A DNA stretch of 35,942 nucleotides. It comes from Urinicoccus timonensis. GTDB taxonomy: Bacteria; Bacillota; Clostridia; Tissierellales; Peptoniphilaceae. Under the pieces are notes generated by a model that saw nothing but the letters and a program-made list of their open reading frames with translations, ran no database searches and was not told the origin of the DNA. A program made the position numbers and the translations under genes. Location: the NCBI RefSeq assembly GCF_900232945.1, contig NZ_OCTU01000007.1, positions 1 through 35,942 of the forward strand. Reading direction: 5' to 3'. Below, piece by piece: positions 30,913 to 35,942 of this stretch; within the stretch, counting starts at the first letter, position 1, and every line of letters begins with the position of its first letter.

Positions 30913-32577
30913 AACCTCCATGATAATTGGTAAAACCATAGGATTTCTTTTTGTCTTAGAGAATAAATAGCCTCTTAATTCATCTCTAATATCTGATTTT
31001 AATTGGTTGAATTGGACATTTCGTCCATTTAAGCTGGCTTCTACTTTTTTCAGAACAACCTTCTTGGCTCCCGTCATTAAATTACCGGATTCTTTAACAT
31101 AGACAAAGCCCCGAGATATAATATCTGGACCTGAAACGATCTTCTTCTTTTCCTTGTCAATAGCAACTACAACAGAAACAAGGCCATCTTCAGACAGGTG
31201 TTTCCGATCTCTTAGAACAATGCTACCTACATCTCCTACACCGAGACCATCTACCAGAACTTGACCAGATGGAACCTTCTTGCCCATCCGTGCATCTGAT
31301 TGGCTGATTTCTAAGCAGTCTCCATTGTTTAAGATAAAGACATTGTCCTTCTTGATGCCCATTTTTTTCGCAATTTCAGCATGTTTTCTCAAGTGTCTAA
31401 TTTCTCCGTGACAAGGGATAAAATACTTGGGTTGTAAAATGGAAAGCATCATCTTTAGTTCTTCTTGACAAGCATGGCCAGATACGTGGATTTCAGATAA
31501 AGATTCATAAATAACATTGACATTACGCTCGATTAAGTTGTTAATTACTGAAGATACAGCATTTTCATTACCTGGAATTGGATGTGCAGATAAAATAACA
31601 ACGTCATCTTGTCTTAGTTTAATTTGTCTATGTTCATCATTGGAAATCCGAGTCAAGGCACTCATGGGTTCTCCTTGAGACCCTGTTGTAATTAAAACTA
31701 ATTGGTGGGGATTGTACTTATTCATATCCCGAATATCAATCATCGTATTCGGTTTTACCCGCAAATAACCAAGTTTTTGTGCCGTACTCATAACATTGAG
31801 CATAGACCGACCAGATAGGACAACCTTTCGGTTAAACTTTTCTGCTGCATTGATGATTTGTTGAATCCTATGGACATTGGAAGCGAAGGTCGCAATAATA
31901 ATCCTAGACCGTCTAGTTTGGGAAAAAATTCGATCAAAGGTTTCTCCCACCCTGGATTCACTAATAGTGTAGCCTGGTCTTAGTACATTTGTGGATTCAC
32001 CCATATAGCACAAGACTCCTCGGCTTCCAATTTCTCCCAGGCGATTTAAGTCAATGGGTTTACCGCTAATAGGAGTAAAGTCCACCTTAAAGTCCCCAGA
32101 ATGGACAATCATGCCCAGAGGAGTTTTGATGGCCAAACAGGAGGCATCAGGTATGGAGTGGTTTACCCGAATCCATTCTACTTCCAGCTTGCCCAGTCTT
32201 ACCTTTTGTCCCTGGCTTACGGTTTTAAGTTTGGCCGTTCCCAGCAAACGATGTTCCTTTAACTTATTTTGAATCAAGCCTAAGGTTAATTTTGTCCCAT
32301 AAACTGGGATATTTATCTTTTTCAAGACATAGGGAATGGCACCAATATGGTCTTCATGACCGTGGGTGATAACCATCCCCCTAATCTTATGTTTATTCTT
32401 AACTAAATATGAAATATCTGGAATAACAATATCAATTCCCGGCATTTCATCCCCTGGGAAAGTCATTCCACAGTCTACTAAAATAATGTCATCTCTATAC
32501 TCAATAACAGTTAAGTTTTTTCCGATTTCACGCATTCCTCCCAAGGGAACAATACGTATCTTGTTACTGTTTTTCAT
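30898..32577 (-). CDS. rnj: Ribonuclease J
   Basis: RNase J is the 5'-to-3' exonuclease and endonuclease central to RNA decay in many Bacillota. The start is ATG 32577 (559 residues), 6 bases after AAGGAG. The metallo-beta-lactamase motif THGHEDHIGA has the zinc ligands H72, H74, D76 and H77. The beta-CASP domain and the C-terminal domain follow, with SAHPIPGNENAV and HVSGHACQEELKMM including a later metal ligand. Its start lies inside the last codons of fur (14-base overlap). A strong terminator covers its stop. Confidence 0.95.
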   Translation of the reverse strand: MKNSNKIRIVPLGGMREIGKNLTVIEYRDDIILVDCGMTFPGDEMPGIDIVIPDISYLVKNKHKIRGMVITHGHEDHIGAIPYVLKKINIPVYGTKLTLGLIQNKLKEHRLLGTAKLKTVSQGQKVRLGKLEVEWIRVNHSIPDASCLAIKTPLGMIVHSGDFKVDFTPISGKPIDLNRLGEIGSRGVLCYMGESTNVLRPGYTISESRVGETFDRIFSQTRRSRIIIATFASNVHRIQQIINAAEKFNRKVVLSGRSMLNVMSTAQKLGYLRVKPNTMIDIRDMNKYNPHQLVLITTGSQGEPMSALTRISNDEHRQIKLRQDDVVILSAHPIPGNENAVSSVINNLIERNVNVIYESLSEIHVSGHACQEELKMMLSILQPKYFIPCHGEIRHLRKHAEIAKKMGIKKDNVFILNNGDCLEISQSDARMGKKVPSGQVLVDGLGVGDVGSIVLRDRKHLSEDGLVSVVVAIDKEKKKIVSGPDIISRGFVYVKESGNLMTGAKKVVLKKVEASLNGRNVQFNQLKSDIRDELRGYLFSKTKRNPMVLPIIMEVKENS

Positions 32578-33025
32578 TCTTAACTCCTTTTTTTTGACAA
32601 TCTGCACAGTAACCATAAAATTTCAAGTTGTGATCCACTATTTTAAAGTTTTCTTTTTTCTCAATTGTATCTTCTAGTGCATCTAAAAAATCATATTCCA
32701 CTTCAATCACCTTGCCACAGCTTAGGCAAATCACATGGTGGTGGTAGTGTTTATCTGTTTCATCCTTTAACTCATACCGAGTCGTCTGATCATCAAAACT
32801 GATGGAATACAAGACTCCTAATTCATCAAAGAGTTGCACCGTCCGGTAGACAGTCGCAATACCAATTTCTGAATCCTTTTTGGATACAATTTCATAGACA
32901 TCCTCACAAGATAAGTGCTTACCCTTGTTTTCCAAAAAAACTCGGTAAATCTCTACCCTTTGATTCGTAAACTTGTAGCCCTTACTTTTTAATAACTCCT
33001 TGACAAACTCTTCAGCACGATCCAT
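32564..33025 (-). CDS. fur: Fur-family transcriptional regulator
   Basis: This 153-residue Fur/PerR-like repressor has a winged helix (KFTNQRVEIYRVFLENKGKH, then EIGIATVYRTVQLFDELGV), a His-rich metal region KHYHHHVIC, and two structural-zinc CxxC pairs (C100/C103 and C140/C143). Fur versus PerR versus Zur cannot be resolved by eye. The position between DUF1292 and rnj is the clostridial housekeeping place for a Fur homologue. It overlaps rnj by 14 bases and lies 3 bases after DUF1292. Confidence 0.93.
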   Translation of the reverse strand: MDRAEEFVKELLKSKGYKFTNQRVEIYRVFLENKGKHLSCEDVYEIVSKKDSEIGIATVYRTVQLFDELGVLYSISFDDQTTRYELKDETDKHYHHHVICLSCGKVIEVEYDFLDALEDTIEKKENFKIVDHNLKFYGYCADCQKKGVKNEKQ

Positions 33026-33028
33026 GGC

Positions 33029-33274
33029 TTACTCCTTTTGATTTATTAATTCTTCATAAGCTTCTTGCGCTATGGCCAGCTCATCATCATCGATGCCCAC
33101 CAGGTATTCTTGACCATCTTGATCCAGGTCAATCCGTAAAATGTACACCAAGGGCTCCAAGTCAATTACTGGTTCCATTGCTACATAATCCATGTCATCA
33201 ACCGAAAACTTTCCTAGTATCCGAAACTCCATCGGGTGACCATTTTCATCTAAAAATGTTTCTATTTGGTTCAT
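33029..33274 (-). CDS. DUF1292-family protein (YrzB-like)
   Basis: This small acidic beta-rich protein (81 residues; MEFRILGKFSVDDMDYVAMEP, then EYLVGIDDDEL) matches DUF1292. Such genes lie next to ruvX and ireB across Bacillota, but the function is unknown. It is translated 11 bases after ruvX and 3 before fur. Confidence 0.92.
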   Translation of the reverse strand: MNQIETFLDENGHPMEFRILGKFSVDDMDYVAMEPVIDLEPLVYILRIDLDQDGQEYLVGIDDDELAIAQEAYEELINQKE

Positions 33275-33285
33275 TCCCGCTCCCT

Positions 33286-33705
33286 TCAGTCTTCATTTTT
33301 CTGCATATCTAAATATTGTTGTAAGATATATGTTGCGGCAACTTGATCCACAACTTTTTTTCGATTCTTTCTAGATACATCCGCTTCAATTAAAATCCGC
33401 TCAGCACTCACTGTTGTCAATCTCTCATCAATATAGACCAAGTCTAAAGGATAATTGTGTTTCAATGCATTGACAAACTTTTGGACTTTCTTGCCTTGAG
33501 GCCCAAGAGTATTGTTCATATTCTTCGGAAGACCCACAACAACCCGGTCAACCTTTAAGTCTTCAATGATAGAGCGAATCTCCTCAACATCCTTCCATTT
33601 GGATGTTCGGACCAGGGTTTTATAGGCTGAAGCCACTAAAGCTGTAGGATCTGATACTGCAATACCAATGCGTACATCCCCTACGTCCAATCCTAAAACG
33701 CGCAT
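33286..33705 (-). CDS. ruvX: RuvX/YqgF-family Holliday junction resolvase-like nuclease
   Basis: This 139-residue RNase H-fold protein begins MRVLGLDVGDVRIGIAVSD with the catalytic D8 in LGLDVG. It has VVGLPKNMNNTLGPQGKKV, IDERLTTVSAERILIEAD and a final VDQVAATYILQQYL with another acidic residue. Family roles are 16S rRNA 5'-end maturation or junction resolution. I prefer the ATG at 33705, 5 bases after AGGTG, over the adjacent ATG at 33708. Confidence 0.93.
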   Translation of the reverse strand: MRVLGLDVGDVRIGIAVSDPTALVASAYKTLVRTSKWKDVEEIRSIIEDLKVDRVVVGLPKNMNNTLGPQGKKVQKFVNALKHNYPLDLVYIDERLTTVSAERILIEADVSRKNRKKVVDQVAATYILQQYLDMQKNED

Positions 33706-34646
33706 CATATCACCTTAATACAGAATTCCGGACAGACCGTTGCACAATAACCACATAAGATACAGGCATCATTGGGAACAGCCTTTCCATTAACTACATG
33801 GATTGCATCCTGCTTACAACGTTTAACGCAATTTCCACAGCCAATACAATAGTCCGCTACAATTAAACGCCGCTTTTTCTTATGAATTTTTTCATAAGCA
33901 TCCATATTTTCCTTACGATTTAAAATCAGGTCGATGTTATAATCAACCTCTTCAATTGATTGCATTCCAACAGCAATAGAATCAATAAAATCTTTTTCCA
34001 TAACCCATTTTATGGACTCTAAAGCATCCTGTTGCAAATGTCCTCCACCCAAGGCCTTCATCGAATAAATGCCAATACCATTACTGTGCAGATTCTTTAA
34101 AGTATCAGTCATTTCTTCGACATTGCCATCTTGAATACCAATTCCTTTTTGGTTATAAATTGGATGGATTACTTGAATTTCGGGATATTTTGTAATTGCT
34201 TGGGCACAAGCAATAAAATGAGTTGATACACCAATGCTTCGAATATAACCAGCTTTCTTAAACTTACAAAAAGTTTCTAAGGCTTCATGGTGGCCTTTTA
34301 AGGTATATTTACTCTCTTGTTCATGCAACATGAATACGTCAATATAATCCGTACCTAAGCCCTCTAAAGCCTTCTCTAAGCTCTCAGTAGCCGTTTTTTT
34401 ATCATAAGCATAGCATTTACTTGCTATGACCACCTGACTCCGATCAACCACCTTTAAAAGCTCTCGTAAATAAGCATAATTATCATAAATTTCAGCTGTA
34501 TCAAAAAAATTTACACCGCGTTCAGCAGCATGAATTAAAAGCCTAGCACCTTCATTAATAGATAGATTGGCCTGAAAAGGCGTCATAGTCAAAGTACCAA
34601 AACACAGTTCCGATACATAGAGGTCAGTATTTCCTAAATAATGCAT
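33705..34646 (-). CDS. Aldo/keto reductase with C-terminal two-[4Fe-4S] ferredoxin domain
   Basis: The N-terminal TIM barrel (1-250) has the AKR tetrad D49, Y54, K77 and H108 (DTAEIYDN, SKCYA, MLHEQE). Residues 260-313 form a bacterial ferredoxin domain with C267/C270/C273/C277 and C295/C298/C301/C305 (CIGCGNCVKRC, CILCGYCATVC), so two 4Fe-4S clusters are expected. This domain pairing is known in anaerobes, where electrons from ferredoxin or NAD(P)H may be relayed; the substrate is unknown. The gene separates ireB and ruvX, which are adjacent in many relatives. Confidence 0.9.
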   Translation of the reverse strand: MHYLGNTDLYVSELCFGTLTMTPFQANLSINEGARLLIHAAERGVNFFDTAEIYDNYAYLRELLKVVDRSQVVIASKCYAYDKKTATESLEKALEGLGTDYIDVFMLHEQESKYTLKGHHEALETFCKFKKAGYIRSIGVSTHFIACAQAITKYPEIQVIHPIYNQKGIGIQDGNVEEMTDTLKNLHSNGIGIYSMKALGGGHLQQDALESIKWVMEKDFIDSIAVGMQSIEEVDYNIDLILNRKENMDAYEKIHKKKRRLIVADYCIGCGNCVKRCKQDAIHVVNGKAVPNDACILCGYCATVCPEFCIKVI

Positions 34647-34661
34647 TTGTCACCTCAACAG

Positions 34662-34687
34662 AAAAAAGATGGACAATGAGTCCACCT
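34662..34687 (-). terminator. Intrinsic terminator after ireB
   Basis: The stem GGTGGAC pairs with GTCCATC (one G-U) across 34668-34686. It is followed on minus by TTTTTTC. The reductase gene starts 15 bases further on. Confidence 0.75.
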
Positions 34688-34939
34688 TTACTCACAATCT
34701 AAATAGAAAGACAAAAGCTCTCCTAATAATTCATCACGTTCAACTTCTTGGATAAGGGATCTAGCGTTATTATAACTTGTAATATAAGTTGGATCACCGG
34801 ATAAAACATACCCAACAATTTGATCAATTGGATGATAGCCTTTTTCTTCAAGAGCCTCATAGACCTTTTTCAAAATTGATTTCATTCGCTCATGATCAAG
34901 CATCTTTTTTTCAAACACTTGTGTTTCAAAATTATCCAT
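34688..34939 (-). CDS. ireB: IreB-family regulatory phosphoprotein
   Basis: This 83-residue protein matches the IreB/YrzL (DUF965) family: [40 protein letters not shown]. In Enterococcus IreB is phosphorylated by the PASTA kinase IreK and modulates cephalosporin resistance. Here only family membership is supported. It usually follows alaS and precedes ruvX; no alaS is in the window, since the tRNA cluster lies upstream. The start is ATG 34939 behind GGAGGG, with a promoter just before. Confidence 0.93.
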   Translation of the reverse strand: MDNFETQVFEKKMLDHERMKSILKKVYEALEEKGYHPIDQIVGYVLSGDPTYITSYNNARSLIQEVERDELLGELLSFYLDCE

Positions 34940-34959
34940 AATATCCCTCCATATTTAAT

Positions 34960-34968
34960 ATTATACCA
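34960..34968 (-). promoter_or_regulatory. Extended -10 promoter of ireB
   Basis: On minus TGGTATAAT gives a perfect TATAAT (34965-34960) with the TGn extension. No convincing -35 is present. Confidence 0.6.
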
Positions 34969-35024
34969 TATCCATTCTATAAATGTATAGTCATCTTTAA
35001 GCCAGGAAGTAAAGTTCCCCAAAA

Positions 35025-35050
35025 CAAAAAAAGCTCCTCAAAGGAACTTT
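35025..35050 (-). terminator. Intrinsic terminator of the tRNA operon
   Basis: AGTTCCT and AGGAGCT (35048-35042 with 35038-35032) pair with one G-U around a 3-base loop. A run of seven T follows on minus. It lies 18 bases after tRNA-Phe. Confidence 0.8.
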
Positions 35051-35068
35051 TAAGTCAAATAATTTATT

Positions 35069-35144
35069 TGGTGCCCAGAGCCGGAATCGAACCAGCGACA
35101 CGTGGATTTTCAGTCCACTGCTCTACCGACTGAGCTATCTGGGC
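35069..35144 (-). tRNA. tRNA-Phe(GAA)
   Basis: The cloverleaf has acceptor GCCCAGA/TCTGGGC, anticodon loop CTGAAAA with anticodon GAA, T-loop TTCGATT, discriminator A and an encoded CCA (35071-35069). It is the last gene of the cluster. Confidence 0.96.
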
Positions 35145-35159
35145 CTATATGTAAAAAAA

Positions 35160-35236
35160 TGGTGGGCCTTCAGGGACTTGAACCCCGGACCTGCCGGTTA
35201 TGAGCCGGATGCTCTGACCAACTGAGCTAAAGGCCC
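35160..35236 (-). tRNA. tRNA with CAT anticodon (Met or lysidine-type Ile2)
   Basis: Acceptor GGGCCTT/AAGGCCC, anticodon loop CTCATAA, discriminator A and CCA are encoded. The body resembles the Bacillus Ile2 form (GG-x-CCTTTAGCTCAG), but the order Ser-Ser-Met-Phe in clostridial clusters suggests Met. It is not initiator Met, as it lacks three G-C pairs below the anticodon. Confidence 0.85.
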
Positions 35237-35240
35237 ACTA

Positions 35241-35331
35241 TGGCGGAGAAGGAGGGATTTGAACCCTCGCGCCCCGTGAAGGACCTACTCCCTTAGCAGG
35301 GGAGCCTCTTCAGCCACTTGAGTACTTCTCC
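35241..35331 (-). tRNA. tRNA-Ser(GCT)
   Basis: This is a class II tRNA of 91 bases with a long variable arm. It has acceptor GGAGAAG/CTTCTCC, anticodon GCT in the loop CTGCTAA, discriminator G and encoded CCA. Confidence 0.95.
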
Positions 35332-35335
35332 ATTT

Positions 35336-35424
35336 TGGCGGAGAGGGTGGGATTCGAACCCACGCGGGCGTGAACCCAAACGGTTTTCAAGACCGCCTCG
35401 TTATGACCACTTCGATACCTCTCC
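35336..35424 (-). tRNA. tRNA-Ser(TGA)
   Basis: This is a class II tRNA with a long variable arm, acceptor GGAGAGG/CCTCTCC, anticodon TGA in the loop CTTGAAA, discriminator G and encoded CCA. It is adjacent to tRNA-Ser(GCT). Confidence 0.95.
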
Positions 35425-35445
35425 ATATCTGCGTAAATAAAAAAA

Positions 35446-35521
35446 TGGTGATCCATCCGCGACTCGAACGCGGGACACCCTGATTAAAAGTCAGGTGCTC
35501 TACCGACTGAGCTAATGGATC
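35446..35521 (-). tRNA. tRNA-Lys(TTT)
   Basis: It has acceptor GATCCAT/ATGGATC, anticodon loop CTTTTAA with anticodon TTT, T-loop TTCGAGT, discriminator A and encoded CCA. Confidence 0.95.
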
Positions 35522-35525
35522 AAAA

Positions 35526-35602
35526 TGGCTGGGGCGACAGGACTCGAACCTGTGGAATGCCAGAGTCAAAGTCTGGTGCCTTACCGACTTGGCTACGCCC
35601 CA
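35526..35602 (-). tRNA. tRNA-Gln(TTG)
   Basis: It has acceptor TGGGGCG/CGCCCCA starting with T, anticodon loop CTTTGAC with anticodon TTG, discriminator G and encoded CCA, all typical of tRNA-Gln. Confidence 0.95.
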
Positions 35603-35612
35603 AAGAAATTAA

Positions 35613-35689
35613 TGGTGCACCTAGGAGGATTCGAACCCCCGGCACACGGATTAGAAGTCCGTTGCTCTATCCTACTGAGCTATAGGTGC
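35613..35689 (-). tRNA. tRNA-Arg(TCT)
   Basis: It has acceptor GCACCTA/TAGGTGC, anticodon loop CTTCTAA with anticodon TCT, discriminator A and encoded CCA. Confidence 0.95.
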
Positions 35690-35707
35690 CTATAAGATAG
35701 ACATTAA

Positions 35708-35781
35708 TGGAGCGGGTGAAGAGAATCGAACTCTCGCAACCAGCTTGGAAGGCTGGGGCTCTACCACTGAGCTACACCCGC
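35708..35781 (-). tRNA. tRNA-Gly(TCC)
   Basis: It has acceptor GCGGGTG/CACCCGC, anticodon loop CTTCCAA with anticodon TCC, discriminator T and encoded CCA. Confidence 0.95.
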
Positions 35782-35817
35782 AAATTGTGTAGTACTTCTA
35801 AGTTATGAAATTGAATA

Positions 35818-35903
35818 TGGTGGAGGAGAGTGGATTCGAACCACTGAAAGCTGAGCTAACGGATTTACAGTCCGTCCCCTTTGGCCAACTCGGGAACTCC
35901 TCC
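35818..35903 (-). tRNA. tRNA-Tyr(GTA)
   Basis: This is a class II tRNA of 86 bases. It has acceptor GGAGGAG/CTCCTCC, anticodon loop CTGTAAA with anticodon GTA, discriminator A and encoded CCA. Confidence 0.95.
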
Positions 35904-35908
35904 AAGTT

Positions 35909-35942
35909 TGGAGCTGGTGGGAGGACTTGAACCCCTAACCTA
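35909..35942 (-). tRNA. tRNA, 3' part only, probably Thr (cut by window edge)
   Basis: The visible 3' end has a T-arm with loop TTCAAGT, acceptor strand CACCAGC, discriminator T and CCA. CACCAGC and the Thr-Tyr gene order of clostridial clusters suggest tRNA-Thr, but the anticodon is outside the window. Confidence 0.65.

Noticed and set aside
35387..35569. 60-residue open frame in the tRNA region
   Set aside because: It runs across tRNA-Ser, tRNA-Lys and tRNA-Gln, so it is not a protein gene.
1..35942. Search for CRISPR repeats, prophage genes, toxin-antitoxin pairs and rRNA
   Set aside because: None was found by reading both strands; the only mobile element is the IS end at the left edge.

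Overview
The window is AT-rich DNA from a low-GC Gram-positive bacterium. AsnA, IreB, RNase J, TrmR/TrhP, KtrAB, a T-box leader and an L20-type leader all point to Bacillota. The ireB-ruvX-DUF1292-fur-rnj-trmR-U32 order is clostridial. I infer an anaerobic Clostridia/Tissierellia-type host (Peptoniphilaceae-like), but no 16S rRNA is present to prove it. No sporulation gene is seen. Nearly every gene lies on the minus strand; only ychF and an arsR-type regulator are on plus.

Layout from low to high coordinate. (1) 1-202: left end of an IS150-like IS3-family element with the start of orfA. (2) 228-5788: coiled-coil protein, coaD, rsmD, recG, a FakA-type kinase and an Asp23 protein. (3) 5884-7859: an ABC-2 permease with an ABC 'ATPase' that has lost its nucleotide-binding motifs. 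(4) 8020-9108: ychF. (5) 9292-13202: GNAT acetyltransferase, asnA, a zinc-dependent phospholipase C-family protein with an anomalous start, and a membrane-anchored GH18 protein. (6) 13352-16032: metal efflux P-type ATPase, a free-standing HMA protein and a divergent ArsR-type regulator with candidate operators between them. (7) 16119-17056: an acidic CD1247-like protein and efp. (8) 17121-22783: thrS behind a threonine T-box, followed without a break by an SGNH hydrolase, a PilO-like protein and four pilin-like proteins. (9) 23047-27089: hisS, an RNA methyltransferase and the KtrAB potassium system. (10) 27146-28383: infC-rpmI-rplT with an L20-type leader and an AUU start for infC. (11) 28388-34939: udk, trhP, trmR, rnj, fur, DUF1292, ruvX, an aldo/keto reductase with two 4Fe-4S sites, and ireB. 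(12) 35069-35942: a tRNA cluster of nine complete genes plus one cut by the window edge.

Most of this is conserved housekeeping. The parts that deserve attention are the ABC pair with a dead-looking nucleotide-binding domain, the motorless pilin operon trailing a T-box-controlled thrS, the missing start codon of the phospholipase C-family gene, and the palindromes in the metal-resistance promoter region.
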